A DNA stretch of 64,000 nt from Planctomycetota bacterium (GCA_002705055.1 PAHY01000018.1:42963-106962); one strand, 5' to 3'; positions 7,303 to 16,279 are shown, counted from the stretch's first letter. The notes: generated by a model from the sequence alone, not told the origin. A program made the numbers and translations.

Positions 7303-8939
7303 CCGACGATGTACAGCTCGGTGTGGTTCGAGTCGTCGACGCTGCCGTCGGCGTTGATCGCTGCCAACTCCAGGTAGAGGGTCAGGCCTGCGGCCGACTG
7401 CGGAACGGGCGGGCTGACCCAGCTCATTTCGCCTGCGCTATCGAAGCTGCCGGTGTCGATGATCTTGTAGCTGGGCGAGAGATCAAAGGTGGCGCCGCCG
7501 TAGGTGAAGCCGGTGCGGCCGAAGGAGCGAATCAGCGCCCAGGTGGCGCCCGGCTCGGCGTTGTCGGCGCTGACCGAAAGCGTGGAACCCCACCAGACCG
7601 CCGGCGCATGCGTCAGGTGCACCCGGTTCTTGCTGGTATCCCGCAGGCGGAATACCGCGACGTCCTTGCCCCAGGTGCCGTGCTCGGGGGTGCCGCGATC
7701 ATCGCGCATCAGCACCTTGGCGCCGTCGTTGGTGACGTGCGGCTCCCAGCCACCCCCCGAATAGTAGGCCCACCACCAGCGCGGAATTCCGACCAGCTCC
7801 GTGGTGCCGGTCAGACGATCGCGCAGATAGGCGCCGGTCTCCTCGACCTCGGTCATCCAGCGCGGCGCATGGAACACCACGTAGCGGCCATCCGCGCTGA
7901 TGTCCGCGTTCTTGCAGCCGTCCTGATAGAGCCCGCCCGATCCCGAATAGACCGTGCCGTCGTGGTTGTAGCTGATCAGCTCGGTCGTCCCCAGCGTGCG
8001 GTCGCGCAGGTAGATATCACGCGAGGTCGTGGTGTCATCCGGTGACAGATCGGTCGCGCTGCTCTCGTAGACGACGAAGCGGCCGTCCGGCGTGATCCGC
8101 GAGGCGGTGCTGTTGCCGCCCGTCCCGGCAAGTCCCGAGGCGGTCTGGCTGATCAGCTCGATGACGCCCGTGGTGCTGTGCCAGAGGAAGATGTCATCGT
8201 TGCCGTCGGCGTCGTCCGGGTGCAGGTGCAGGCTGTTGCTGGTGAAGGTGATCTTCGACCCATCCGCCGAGATGCTGGGCTCCCAGCCGGTATCACGCTG
8301 ATCCGCGAGGTGCGCGATACTCACCAGGTGCGTCTCGCTGGCGAATCGGTCGCGCACGTAGACGTCGCGGTCCAGCCAGCTGTAAGCGTCGTAGGGATGG
8401 AGGTTGTTCGCCAGGGTCATCCAGGTGACGTAGCGGCCGTCATCCGAAACATCGCAGCAGCGCTCCGCGTAGCTGTCACCGTTCTGCTGCAGGCCGGCCG
8501 TCGACAGGCTGACCAGCTCGATGGTCTCAAGCGTGCGGTCGACCAGAAAGACGTCGGTCTTACTGTTGGCGTCGCCGGCGACCAGGTTGCTGGCATGGCT
8601 GGCGAAGACGACGAAACGTCCGTCCTCCGAAACCTGCGGGAAGCGACTGTCGCTGTTGCCCAGGCTGCCGTCGGCGGCCACGGAGATCAGCTCGATGGTC
8701 TCCAGCTCGGTGTCGCGCAGGAAGATATCCCAGTTGCCGTTGGTGTCGCCCGGCACCAGATCGCTGGCGCGGCTGGCGAATACGACGAAGCGCCCGTCGC
8801 CCGTCATGGCCAGGTCGCCGATCCCCTCATCGGGCAGGCCGCCCGAAGAGGTTTTGCTGACCGCAGCATAGTCCTGGGAAAGAGCCGGCGATGCGAGCAG
8901 CGCGCAGCCGAGAGTGATCAGTGAGAGGGAGTTTTTCAT
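7299..8939 (-). CDS. Secreted beta-propeller (PD40/TolB-like) protein
   Basis: 546 residues with a signal peptide (KNSLSLITLGCALLASPALSQ, cleavage about residue 21). Repeats of the form DGRFVVFASRASDLVPGDTNG...DIFLRDTELETIELIS recur about seven times to residue 420, the pattern of WD40-like PD40 beta-propeller blades. The last about 110 residues (from WWGSTLSVSADNAEPGATW to the end) form a separate beta-rich domain resembling the C-terminal domains of the secreted proteins at 56-63 kb. Extracytoplasmic; the ligand is unknown. Confidence 0.8.
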   Translation of the reverse strand: MKNSLSLITLGCALLASPALSQDYAAVSKTSSGGLPDEGIGDLAMTGDGRFVVFASRASDLVPGDTNGNWDIFLRDTELETIELISVAADGSLGNSDSRFPQVSEDGRFVVFASHASNLVAGDANSKTDVFLVDRTLETIELVSLSTAGLQQNGDSYAERCCDVSDDGRYVTWMTLANNLHPYDAYSWLDRDVYVRDRFASETHLVSIAHLADQRDTGWEPSISADGSKITFTSNSLHLHPDDADGNDDIFLWHSTTGVIELISQTASGLAGTGGNSTASRITPDGRFVVYESSATDLSPDDTTTSRDIYLRDRTLGTTELISYNHDGTVYSGSGGLYQDGCKNADISADGRYVVFHAPRWMTEVEETGAYLRDRLTGTTELVGIPRWWWAYYSGGGWEPHVTNDGAKVLMRDDRGTPEHGTWGKDVAVFRLRDTSKNRVHLTHAPAVWWGSTLSVSADNAEPGATWALIRSFGRTGFTYGGATFDLSPSYKIIDTGSFDSAGEMSWVSPPVPQSAAGLTLYLELAAINADGSVDDSNHTELYIVG

Positions 8940-8992
8940 GGTTCAGGTCCTCATGGATGCAGAGCCAGAACCACCTCCCCCGGGACAGAGAA

Positions 8993-11260
8993 TCAGCTGG
9001 AACTCACCGATTTCCGCAGGGCCGCTTCCTGTTCATCCGGGTCGAGACCACGCATCTCCCAGGTAGTGCGCAGGTCACGCATGCTCGCTTCGGTCGAGGG
9101 GTGACCGGTCCGCAGCCGATCCACCCGGATGCGCCAGGCTTTCTCGAGCCAGGCGCCGGCCTCCTCGGCTTCGCCCAGCTCGGCCAGGAGCACACCCAGC
9201 GAGTGCTGGGTATGCGCCGTGGTCGGATGCCGAGGCCCGTAGGTCTCCGCAGTATCCGCCTGGAGGACGCGCAGCAGCTCCAGGGCTTCGGCCTCACGCC
9301 CCTCCTGCTGGCGGATCGCCGAGACGAGCAGGGTCCGCGCCGAGAGCGCCGGGGGTGCGAGCGGGCCGTGCTCCGCCACGCGCGCATCGACGACTTCGCG
9401 CATCAGCGGTTCGGCCGCGGCGCCGTCCTCACGCGCGACCAGCAGTGCCCCCAGGTTGTTGCGTGCCGACCAGGTATGAAAGTGCTCCGGCCCCCATCTC
9501 TGCTCGGTGCCGCGCAGCGAGTTGCGCAGCAGAGGCTCGGCCTCGTCGAGCCGCTCCTGTCGCCAGTACAGGAACGCCAGATTGCCCTGATTCTCGAGCG
9601 CCTCCGGGGAATCGAGGCCGTACAGCTCGTCGTGCCCGCGCTGGGCCGCGAGGAAGTGATCTTCCGCCTCATCAAACTTCGCCCGCCGGACCAGCAGATT
9701 GGCGAGCTGATTGTGGGCCTTGAGCGTGCGCTGATCGGCCACGCCGAGGTGCTGCTCGTGCAGCTGCAAGGCCCGACGCAGGAAAGTCTCCGCCTTCTCG
9801 TGCTCGCCGAAGCCCACCTCGAGCGACCCCAGCGACATCCAGAGGCCCGCCCGAATCTCGGGCGGCAGAGCCTGCTCGGCGGCGCCTGCTTCTTCCTGCG
9901 CCGCGAGATCCGCCTCCGCGGCATCGAGCAGCGCGCGGCCCGGCGTGTCCAGATCGAGCGCGCGACCCGGACTCATCCGCGCGAAGACGTCGAGCAGAAA
10001 CTGCTCGATGCCGATCGCGGTGTCGCGCTGCTGCGCCGCGAGCTTGGCCTCCGCGTCGGCGCGGCTCCAGCCCTGATGCGCGGAGATCGCCAGGACCGTC
10101 ACGGCGATGAAGGCGACAACCGAGATCGCCATGGCGGCCGCGACCGCAGGCCGACGCCGCAGCCACATCCAGGCTCGGGCCGGGTTGGACAGCGGGCGCG
10201 CGGCGATCGGCCGACCTTCGACGTAGGCGCGCAGGTCCTGCGCGGCCGCCTCAAGATCGGGGTAGCGGTCGGCAGGCTGCTTGCGCAGCATCTTCATGCA
10301 GATCGTCGCCAGGTCGTGCGGCACCCGCGAGCGGACACGCTGCGGGTCGAGCGGATCGTCCTGGCGGATGCGCTGCGCGATCTGCTCTCGGGTATCGCCG
10401 GGGAAGGGGCGCTGCAACGTCAGCGCCTCGTAGAGCGTCGCGCCCAGCGAGAACTGATCGCTCGCCGGCCCCAGCTCGCGCTCGCCTGCGACCTGCTCGG
10501 GGCTCATGTAGGCCGGCGTGCCCAGCAGCTCGCCGCTGCGCGACAGCGAAGGGTCATCCAGCACCCGCGCCAGGCCGAAGTCGGTCAGCTTCAATCTCTC
10601 GCCCTGCACCAGCACGTTGCCGGGCTTGATATCGCGGTGCACGACTCCCGCCGCGTGAGCCGTGGCCAGGCCTTCGGCAAGCTCGGCGAAGCGCTGCGCC
10701 AGATCACGAAAGGCGCCGGACGGCAGCGCCGCGTCGAGGTCGTCCTCGCGAATCTCGCGCTCGAGCGTGCGGCCATCCGCGATCAGCTCCTGCGCGATGT
10801 AGGGCACGCCGTCGGCCTCGCCCGCGGCGAAGACCTGCACGATGTGATCGTGATCGAGCCGCGCGGTGACCTCGGCTTCCTGATGAAAGCGCGACAGCGC
10901 CCGCGGCGAAAGGCCCACGAGCGGATGCAGCAGCTTGAGCGCGACGCGTCGCCCGAGGGATACCTGCTCCGCCTCCCAGACGGATCCCATGCCCCCGCGC
11001 CCCAGCTCGCGGATCAAGCGGAAATCACCGAGCTCGCGGCCGGGGCTGGGCAGCGAGGACAGGCCAATTCCGGAATCCGACGGACGCCCTTCGGTCAGCG
11101 CGAGGTAGTCCTCGACGATCGCGAGGAACTCCGACTGCACGACCTCATTCTCGTCCGCGACCCAGTCCTCGGCGGGCCGCTGCTCCCCCCGCGCCCGCCG
11201 GGCGACCCATTCCTCGAACAGCCGCTGCGCGCGATCCCGATCGGAGCTGCTGTCGTTCAC
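8993..11260 (-). CDS. Membrane Ser/Thr protein kinase with TPR domain
   Basis: 755 residues from a GTG start. The kinase domain spans roughly residues 78-340: LGRGGMGSVWEAE (P-loop), VALKLL (Lys), HRDIKPGNV (catalytic loop), DFGLARV and GTPAYMSPEQ; all key residues are intact. One transmembrane helix (AVAAAMAISVVAFIAVTVLAI, about 400) is followed by TPR-type repeats (for example FLRRALQLHEQHLG) to the C-terminus. The GTG overlaps the TGA of the sigma-factor gene (GTGA, 11257-11260), so translation is probably coupled; the pair is the ECF-plus-kinase arrangement common in Planctomycetota, in which the kinase may control the sigma factor. Confidence 0.92.
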   Translation of the reverse strand: MNDSSSDRDRAQRLFEEWVARRARGEQRPAEDWVADENEVVQSEFLAIVEDYLALTEGRPSDSGIGLSSLPSPGRELGDFRLIRELGRGGMGSVWEAEQVSLGRRVALKLLHPLVGLSPRALSRFHQEAEVTARLDHDHIVQVFAAGEADGVPYIAQELIADGRTLEREIREDDLDAALPSGAFRDLAQRFAELAEGLATAHAAGVVHRDIKPGNVLVQGERLKLTDFGLARVLDDPSLSRSGELLGTPAYMSPEQVAGERELGPASDQFSLGATLYEALTLQRPFPGDTREQIAQRIRQDDPLDPQRVRSRVPHDLATICMKMLRKQPADRYPDLEAAAQDLRAYVEGRPIAARPLSNPARAWMWLRRRPAVAAAMAISVVAFIAVTVLAISAHQGWSRADAEAKLAAQQRDTAIGIEQFLLDVFARMSPGRALDLDTPGRALLDAAEADLAAQEEAGAAEQALPPEIRAGLWMSLGSLEVGFGEHEKAETFLRRALQLHEQHLGVADQRTLKAHNQLANLLVRRAKFDEAEDHFLAAQRGHDELYGLDSPEALENQGNLAFLYWRQERLDEAEPLLRNSLRGTEQRWGPEHFHTWSARNNLGALLVAREDGAAAEPLMREVVDARVAEHGPLAPPALSARTLLVSAIRQQEGREAEALELLRVLQADTAETYGPRHPTTAHTQHSLGVLLAELGEAEEAGAWLEKAWRIRVDRLRTGHPSTEASMRDLRTTWEMRGLDPDEQEAALRKSVSSS

Positions 11261-11988
11261 GACCGCCCCCCGTCGTCTGCGCCGCCACCGCGGAGGCGCT
11301 CCAGTGCGCGCTGCACCGCCTTGCGCGCCGACTCCGGCTGCAGTCCGTAGGCCGCGGCGAGCTCCTGCCAGCTCTCCCCGCGCAGATGACCGCGAACCAG
11401 ATCGCGATCCCGTTCGGGGAGGCGCGCGAGCGACAGCGCCACCTGCTGCCACTCTTCCGCGCGCACCAGCTCGGTCGCGGGCCCGGGGGTCTCGGCCGAC
11501 GCGAAGTCCTGGGCGGGCAGTTCGCTGCGCAGATCCTCGCGACGCTTGCCGGCCTTGGCCGCGCGCGCCGAATCGCTCGCCTTCCAGCGCAAGCGCGCGG
11601 CGAGCAGCGCGAGGAAGGAGTCGCGCGACTCAAAGCGGATCCCCGACAGCTCGGGCCAGAGGTCTCCGAGGACCGACTGGACCAGATCCCCGGTGTCGAC
11701 AAAGCGGCGCAGCCCCGGCGCCAGCCGACCGTGCCCCAGACGGTCAAGGTCGCTCAGGAAGTAGGCCAGAAACTCGTCGACCAGCGTGGGGTCGGCCTCC
11801 AGCTGACCGTGCAGCTCGGCCAGTACCGCGTCTTCCGGGGCCTGCCCCCGTCGGGTGACCCGCGCCACCACCAGGGCAAGCCGCGCCGGATCGCCGAGGA
11901 CCGTCTGCGAACGCGGCCCGAGCCGTTGCGCCGCGAAGGCCTGCGCCGCATCGGCGATCTGCTCCGGGGAGAGTCCGGCGGCGCTCAT
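11257..11988 (-). CDS. ECF-type RNA polymerase sigma factor
   Basis: 243 residues. Region 2-like sequence (TGDLVQSVLGDLWPELSG ... LLAARLRWKASD, about 105-150) and region 4 (LARLPERDRDLVRGHLRGESW ... AAYGLQPESARKAVQRALERL, about 185-232) are in the order of a group 4 sigma factor. The N-terminal about 90 residues are extra. It sits between the four membrane-protein genes and the kinase, with a 23-base gap on one side and a 4-base overlap on the other, so an operon from 13811 to 8993 is likely. No anti-sigma factor of the ZAS type is seen; the kinase or the membrane proteins could take that role (inference). Confidence 0.85.
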   Translation of the reverse strand: MSAAGLSPEQIADAAQAFAAQRLGPRSQTVLGDPARLALVVARVTRRGQAPEDAVLAELHGQLEADPTLVDEFLAYFLSDLDRLGHGRLAPGLRRFVDTGDLVQSVLGDLWPELSGIRFESRDSFLALLAARLRWKASDSARAAKAGKRREDLRSELPAQDFASAETPGPATELVRAEEWQQVALSLARLPERDRDLVRGHLRGESWQELAAAYGLQPESARKAVQRALERLRGGGADDGGRS

Positions 11989-12011
11989 GCCCCCAGCCTA
12001 GCGCGGGAGGC

Positions 12012-12449
12012 CTAGCCCGCCTGCGTCGCCCACCAGGCGAACCAGGCGATCAGGCCCAGCGACATCGAGCCGAGGCCGAGAAAGCGCAGAGGATCCGGCA
12101 AGGGCTCTTTCCGCCGCAGGTGCTCCTGGAACTGCATCTTGCGCCAGAAGCCCCAGCCGATGCAAAACACCACGCTGACGCAGAACCCGATCGAGAAGAC
12201 GACCACCAGAGCCGAAAACGCTGCCAGCCCATCTTTGCGTTCGGCGAGCGCGCTCATCTCACTGAGCATGTAGCCCAGCGCGACCCCCGCCGGAAAGCCC
12301 ATGCCCATCCGGAAGACCTCGTCGAAGATGCGCGATCCCGTCTGAATGAAGCGCGCCTGACTCGCCCAGCGCGTGTTGTTCGAGACGGCCGTCGGCCGCT
12401 CGGTGGTCTCCAACTGCTCGCGTCGGCCTTTGCGTAGATCTTTGCTCAT
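12012..12449 (-). CDS. Tandem membrane protein paralogue 4
   Basis: 145 residues. After a basic, charged start (MSKDLRKGRREQLET) comes the family block RFIQTGSRIFDEVFRMGMGFPAGVALGYML, then a hydrophobic segment (LAAFSALVVVFSIGFCVSVV) and a last one (SMSLGLIAWFAWWA). The block aligns directly with the next two genes upstream. Function unknown. The start used is the ATG 4 bases after the previous gene's stop. Last of the four copies before the sigma factor. Confidence 0.7.
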   Translation of the reverse strand: MSKDLRKGRREQLETTERPTAVSNNTRWASQARFIQTGSRIFDEVFRMGMGFPAGVALGYMLSEMSALAERKDGLAAFSALVVVFSIGFCVSVVFCIGWGFWRKMQFQEHLRRKEPLPDPLRFLGLGSMSLGLIAWFAWWATQAG

Positions 12450-12453
12450 GCTC

Positions 12454-12906
12454 TCAAGCAACGCCCTCCGCAAGACGAAGGAGTCCCGCGCGGACGAGGA
12501 ACCAAAGGCCGAACCCGACCGCGAGCGCGGTCCGCCCAACATAGCGGAGGGCGGGCGGCGGCGGCTGGCCAGGCAAGCGGCGCTTCTTCAGGCTGGGCTT
12601 GCGGACTTGCAGATAGATCAAGCATACGGGCAGGGAAACCACGATGCCCGTCGCGGCGGCCATCAGCGCGAGGAAGATGACCGTCGTGAGGCCGCCGACG
12701 CCCCAGTACCGCCACGAGTCCGAAACGATGGCGCCCAGACAAAAGCCCAGTCCCAAGCCAAGAGCGAGGCGGAACACCTCATCGAAGAGATGCGATCCCG
12801 CGCGAATGAACCGCGGCCGAAAAGCCCACTCGTGCGGCCCACGCACCAAGGTGGGCTTGTCCACCTTCTCGAGAGCCTCGCGGCGTCTTTTGCGCAGTTC
12901 CCGCAT
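12454..12906 (-). CDS. Tandem membrane protein paralogue 3
   Basis: 150 residues, closely related to its upstream neighbour: MRELRKRRREALEK, RFIRAGSHLFDEVFRLALG, and RKPSLKKRRLPGQPPPPALRYVGR all have near-identical counterparts there, with three predicted membrane spans. The proline-rich cytoplasmic linker before the final span is a shared hallmark. Function unknown; a recent tandem duplication is evident. Confidence 0.7.
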   Translation of the reverse strand: MRELRKRRREALEKVDKPTLVRGPHEWAFRPRFIRAGSHLFDEVFRLALGLGLGFCLGAIVSDSWRYWGVGGLTTVIFLALMAAATGIVVSLPVCLIYLQVRKPSLKKRRLPGQPPPPALRYVGRTALAVGFGLWFLVRAGLLRLAEGVA

Positions 12907-12909
12907 GGA

Positions 12910-13353
12910 TCAAGCTGCCGTCTGCGCGGTTTGAAGGAGGACCATGCGGATGAGGAACCAGAGACCGAATCCGGCAAGGAAGGCAACCCGGCCAACAAAG
13001 CGAAGAGCTGGTGGCGGAGGCTGTCCGGGCAGGCGTCGCTGCTTCAGGCTGGGTTTGCGGAGTTGCGCGTAGGCGATGCCGATCGGTGCAGAAAGCATGA
13101 AGGCGAATGCCCCGCCCACGATCACGAGCACGATGCCATGCTCAAAGTGAGTTCCGGAGAGGTCGCGCCGCGCATCCACCACCAGCGCACCGGCCGCCGT
13201 GCCGAGGCAGATACCCAACGCCAAACGAAAGAGCTCATCAAAAAGATGCGAGCCGGCGCGGATGAAGCGCGGCTGCGATGCCCAGCGCTGCTGGCTTGGA
13301 ACCAGCATGGGCGTCTCGGCCTTCTCGAGTTTCTCGCGTCGCTCTTTGCGCAT
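12910..13353 (-). CDS. Tandem membrane protein paralogue 2
   Basis: 147 residues. MRKERREKLEKAETP, RFIRAGSHLFDELFRLALG and RKPSLKQRRLPGQPPPPALRFVGR show it is the sister of paralogue 3. Predicted membrane spans at about 47-65, 75-97 and 122-140. The ATG overlaps the TAA of the preceding gene by one base (TAATG at 13355-13351), supporting coupled translation. Function unknown. Confidence 0.7.
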   Translation of the reverse strand: MRKERREKLEKAETPMLVPSQQRWASQPRFIRAGSHLFDELFRLALGICLGTAAGALVVDARRDLSGTHFEHGIVLVIVGGAFAFMLSAPIGIAYAQLRKPSLKQRRLPGQPPPPALRFVGRVAFLAGFGLWFLIRMVLLQTAQTAA

Positions 13354-13811
13354 TACTCGGCCAGCAGGCTGATCCACCGCATGTCCAGCAGCCAGAGTAC
13401 GGCCAGCGTCACGAAGCAGGTAAGGACTGCGGTGACTCGGCCGAGGCCGCGGAAGCTCGGCGCTTCCTCGCCGATCTTGGCGGCGTAGATCTCTTTGGCG
13501 CGGGCATAGGCCCGCACGAAGGGCGCGAAGAAGATCCCGATCAGGAAGCCCAGCGCCACCGAATCGGTCACCGGATGGTGCGGCCACTTCGCCTGAAGGA
13601 TGACGGGCTCCAACAATCCTCCTCCAAATACCGAAGCCAGCACGCAGCCCAACGAGACGCCGCCCACGAAGCGAAACATCACATCGAATGCGCGGCTCCC
13701 CCGCTTGAGGTGACCCGTACGAAATGCACGGCTGTGAACCGGAGAAAGGCCCGTACGCACGCGCCCGGCGGGCTGGTGCGGCGAGCGGTCACGTGGGGCG
13801 TTCTCGCTCAT
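13353..13811 (-). CDS. Tandem membrane protein paralogue 1
   Basis: 152 residues, the first and most divergent of the four. It keeps the block RGSRAFDVMFRFVGGVSLGCVLAS, which resembles the copy at 6.5 kb more than its immediate neighbours, and has spans near the middle (VALGFLIGIFFAPFV) and C-terminus (VLTCFVTLAVLWLL). A cytoplasmic AYARAKEIYAAKIGEE segment lies between the spans. Probable first gene of the operon running through the sigma factor and kinase. Function unknown. Confidence 0.65.
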   Translation of the reverse strand: MSENAPRDRSPHQPAGRVRTGLSPVHSRAFRTGHLKRGSRAFDVMFRFVGGVSLGCVLASVFGGGLLEPVILQAKWPHHPVTDSVALGFLIGIFFAPFVRAYARAKEIYAAKIGEEAPSFRGLGRVTAVLTCFVTLAVLWLLDMRWISLLAE

Positions 13812-13868
13812 CTCACCTATCCCAACGCGCCAGATGGTCTGGCGGTTGGAAAAAGCAGGAAATGCGGA

Positions 13869-14474
13869 CTAGCGATGTCCCCAGTCGCTCTCGTCATCGA
13901 GATTGGACGGCGCGAGCCCGAGCTGCTCGCCCTCGTGGCTTACTCCGAGGCCGTTGACGGTGCGGTTGGCGTACTGGAAGTACGCGACCACCTGATTCGC
14001 CTCCAGGATCTCGCCATCGGTCAGGCCGGCGGCGCGCAGAGGCTCGAGGTCGGCTTCGTTCATCTCCGCGGGATGGAGGGTGAGCTTGCGGGCATAGCGC
14101 AGCAGCTCGCGCTCGCGCGCTTCAAAATCCGTCTCCCAGCTGTCGCGTTCGAGCGCGCGGCGGATCGCCTGCGTCTGGACCTCGTCGCGGACGTGACGCT
14201 GCAGGCCGGCGAAGTGATGCTCGCGGCAGTAGACACAGCCATTCCAATGGCTGACGAACACACCCAGCAACTCCAGGGTGGCGCGGCCCAGCGTGTTGCG
14301 GGAGTGATGAAGGACGGCCTTGTACAGCGCCAAGTGGCCCGCCAGCGTGTGCGGGCGCAGCGAATGCGCCTGCAGAATCTGGTCCACATCGCCGTGCGGT
14401 CCGGCGACCTGTCGGTACAACTCGGCGAGCCGGCCGTCCGCGTTCGCGGGGGGAACGATGCGGATCCAACTCAC
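13869..14474 (-). CDS. Peroxidase-related protein, AhpD/CMD family
   Basis: 201 residues from a GTG start (a TTG at 14492 would add six residues). The AhpD signature is present as ELLGVFVSHWNGCVYCREHH: a glutamate, the CxxC redox pair and the final histidine. The protein matches the length and layout of the peroxidase-related group in the carboxymuconolactone decarboxylase superfamily, thought to reduce peroxides through the cysteine pair. The GTG is preferred because TATCTT lies 12 bases upstream. Divergent from the lipoprotein gene. Confidence 0.82.
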   Translation of the reverse strand: MSWIRIVPPANADGRLAELYRQVAGPHGDVDQILQAHSLRPHTLAGHLALYKAVLHHSRNTLGRATLELLGVFVSHWNGCVYCREHHFAGLQRHVRDEVQTQAIRRALERDSWETDFEARERELLRYARKLTLHPAEMNEADLEPLRAAGLTDGEILEANQVVAYFQYANRTVNGLGVSHEGEQLGLAPSNLDDESDWGHR

Positions 14475-14480
14475 CCCTGC

Positions 14481-14500
14481 AAGATACCGCAAGGTAGGCT
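14481..14500. promoter_or_regulatory. Divergent -10 elements
   Basis: TATCTT on the minus strand (14486-14481) lies 12 bases before the GTG of the AhpD-like gene, and TAGGCT on the plus strand (14495-14500) lies 15 bases before the ATG of the lipoprotein gene. Both fit the leaderless pattern seen across the window. Confidence 0.4.
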
Positions 14501-14509
14501 GCAGAGGTC

Positions 14510-15301
14510 ATGCGACCGTCATCGGCCCTTCTCCTGCTCCTCGCGCTCGTGCCCAGCTGCGCCGTGACGCCCGCAACGGCGGACTACTCGCCCAGCCCGG
14601 ATGATCGCGCCGCGATTCTTCGCCTCGTGAACGAGGGGTTCGCCGCGATCGCCGCCGGGAGCCAGGCCGACTGGGAAGCCATCCTCACGGAAGAGGGCAG
14701 CTTCGCCTGGGTGGCGGGCGAGCCGGGAAACCGCTCGATCGGCCACCTGAGCTACGCCGAGCACCTGGAGCGGCAGCAGACTCCCAGCCAGCGGTATCAC
14801 GAGCGCATCTGGGATCCGGTGATCCTGGTCGACGGGGATCTCGCCGTGGTCTGGGCGCCCTACGACTTCCATATCGACGGCAGCTTCAGCCACGCCGGAG
14901 TCGATGCGATCAATCTGGTGCGCCGCGACGACGGCTGGCGGATCGCCGCGATCGTCTGGTCGGTCGAGACCGTGCAACGCGCGGATGCCCCGCAGATCGA
15001 GTTTGCCGCAGCGCCCTCGGGAGCTCCGACCGAGGTCTTCCTGGTACTCGCCCAGTCCGGGCAGCCCGCAGAGCTGCGCCTGCGCGATGCCGAGGCGCCG
15101 CGCTACCCGCTCAGCTCGCGCGAGGAAGTCGCGCAGGTCATCCGCGCGCGCGGCTCCAAGACCGTGCGGCTCCGCCATGGCTCGAGCGTTCCGCAGGCCG
15201 AGCTGAACGACCTCGTCGCCTTCCTGCAGGGCCTGGGCGTCGAATCGATCGAGTACGTGCTGGCGCCGCCCCCGCCGACCAACCCCGCGCCGCGGGCCTA
15301 G
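14510..15301 (+). CDS. Lipoprotein with NTF2-like and ExbD-like domains
   Basis: 263 residues. A short lipoprotein signal (SSALLLLLALVPSC, Cys17) is followed by an NTF2/SnoaL-like domain (about 28-160: RAAILRLVNEGFAAIAAGSQADWEAIL ... GWRIAAIVWS). The C-terminal part (about 173-255: TEVFLVLAQSGQPAELRLRDAE ... REEVAQVIRARGSKTVRLRHGS ... GVESIEYVLAPP) has the strand-helix pattern of the periplasmic domain of ExbD/TolR. The combination is unusual and its role is unknown; the ExbD similarity is by pattern only. Its stop overlaps the convergent gene's stop (CTAG at 15298-15301). Confidence 0.6.
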   Translation: MRPSSALLLLLALVPSCAVTPATADYSPSPDDRAAILRLVNEGFAAIAAGSQADWEAILTEEGSFAWVAGEPGNRSIGHLSYAEHLERQQTPSQRYHERIWDPVILVDGDLAVVWAPYDFHIDGSFSHAGVDAINLVRRDDGWRIAAIVWSVETVQRADAPQIEFAAAPSGAPTEVFLVLAQSGQPAELRLRDAEAPRYPLSSREEVAQVIRARGSKTVRLRHGSSVPQAELNDLVAFLQGLGVESIEYVLAPPPPTNPAPRA

Positions 15302-16278
15302 CCGGACAGCTGGTCCAGCTGCTCGCGCAGTTCCTGGACATGCTTCAGCAGATCACGGCGGTGCAGGGCTTCGACCTCATCCAATACAGCGCGAGCGCGC
15401 TCCAGGTTGCCCGTCTGGGCGTGAGCCATCGTGAGGTTCAATCCCGCATAGGGGCCATGCCGTTGCGCCTCATAGACCGGGTCGACCAGTTCGATGGCTG
15501 CATCGAGATGACCAGCACGGGCGAGATCACCTGAGATCGTGGTCAGGGCCTCGCCATCCACGCTTGCGGACGCAAGCACCTGGCGGAAACGACTCACCGC
15601 AATCTCGATCTGCCCCTCTTCGATCTCCATTCGCGCCAGCCAGATGGAGGCTCGCCAGCTGCCGTCCCGCTCCGCGATCTCGCGAAGCAGCTCTCTCGCA
15701 GCTTCCTCTCCCTCACGCTCACGCTTGATCGCCACCCACCACTGCAGCGAGTTCTCCTCATTGGGATCGAGCTCCAGACACTCGCGCAGCGTCTCCAGGA
15801 CTCGGTCGTCCTCGCCGCGCACCGCGTAGACCTTCGCGAGGTTGTTGCGCACCACCGCGTCCTCGCCATGCTCCGCAAGAGACGCCAAAAGGAGCCCCTC
15901 GGCCTCATCCGCCTTCCCCGTCTGCGTCAGCACGTGCGCCAGGAGAGTGGTCGCGCGTCGATGCTCGGGGTCGATCTGCAGCAGCCGACGCGCGGCCGCC
16001 TCACAATCATCGACGAGGTCGTCCTTGATCGCCGTGACCAGCGCGGCAAACAGCTTCTCGGGGTCGTCCCGGTCCTCGCTGAACTTATTCAGCAGGACCT
16101 TCCGCCAGGACGCGCGGTCGATCTGAACCTGCGTTCCGCTGTCGCTGAAAAGCGATACCCGCTCTTCCTCCTGGGGAGGATCCGGCTCCGAAGCCTCCTG
16201 AATCTGCTCGGGCTCGGAAGAAGCATGGACCGGAGGCTTCTCCGTCTTGCGGCGGCGCAACCAGTCGAAGATGCCCAT
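15298..16278 (-). CDS. TPR-repeat protein
   Basis: 326 residues. N-terminus MGIFDWLRRRKTEKPP is basic and could associate with the membrane; an acidic low-complexity stretch follows (about 20-50). From about 65 the protein is made of helical tetratricopeptide-like repeats (DDCEAAARRLLQIDPEHRRATTLLAHVL, DDRVLETLRECLELDPNEENSLQW, and so on). No catalytic domain, so a scaffold role is likely. It starts 1 base after the mqnD stop on the same strand. Confidence 0.78.
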   Translation of the reverse strand: MGIFDWLRRRKTEKPPVHASSEPEQIQEASEPDPPQEEERVSLFSDSGTQVQIDRASWRKVLLNKFSEDRDDPEKLFAALVTAIKDDLVDDCEAAARRLLQIDPEHRRATTLLAHVLTQTGKADEAEGLLLASLAEHGEDAVVRNNLAKVYAVRGEDDRVLETLRECLELDPNEENSLQWWVAIKREREGEEAARELLREIAERDGSWRASIWLARMEIEEGQIEIAVSRFRQVLASASVDGEALTTISGDLARAGHLDAAIELVDPVYEAQRHGPYAGLNLTMAHAQTGNLERARAVLDEVEALHRRDLLKHVQELREQLDQLSG

Positions 16279-16279
16279 C

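Noticed and set aside
8921..11350. Plus-strand open frame opposite the Ser/Thr kinase
   Set aside because: Low-complexity Arg/Gly-rich translation without motifs; the minus-strand kinase has every catalytic motif.
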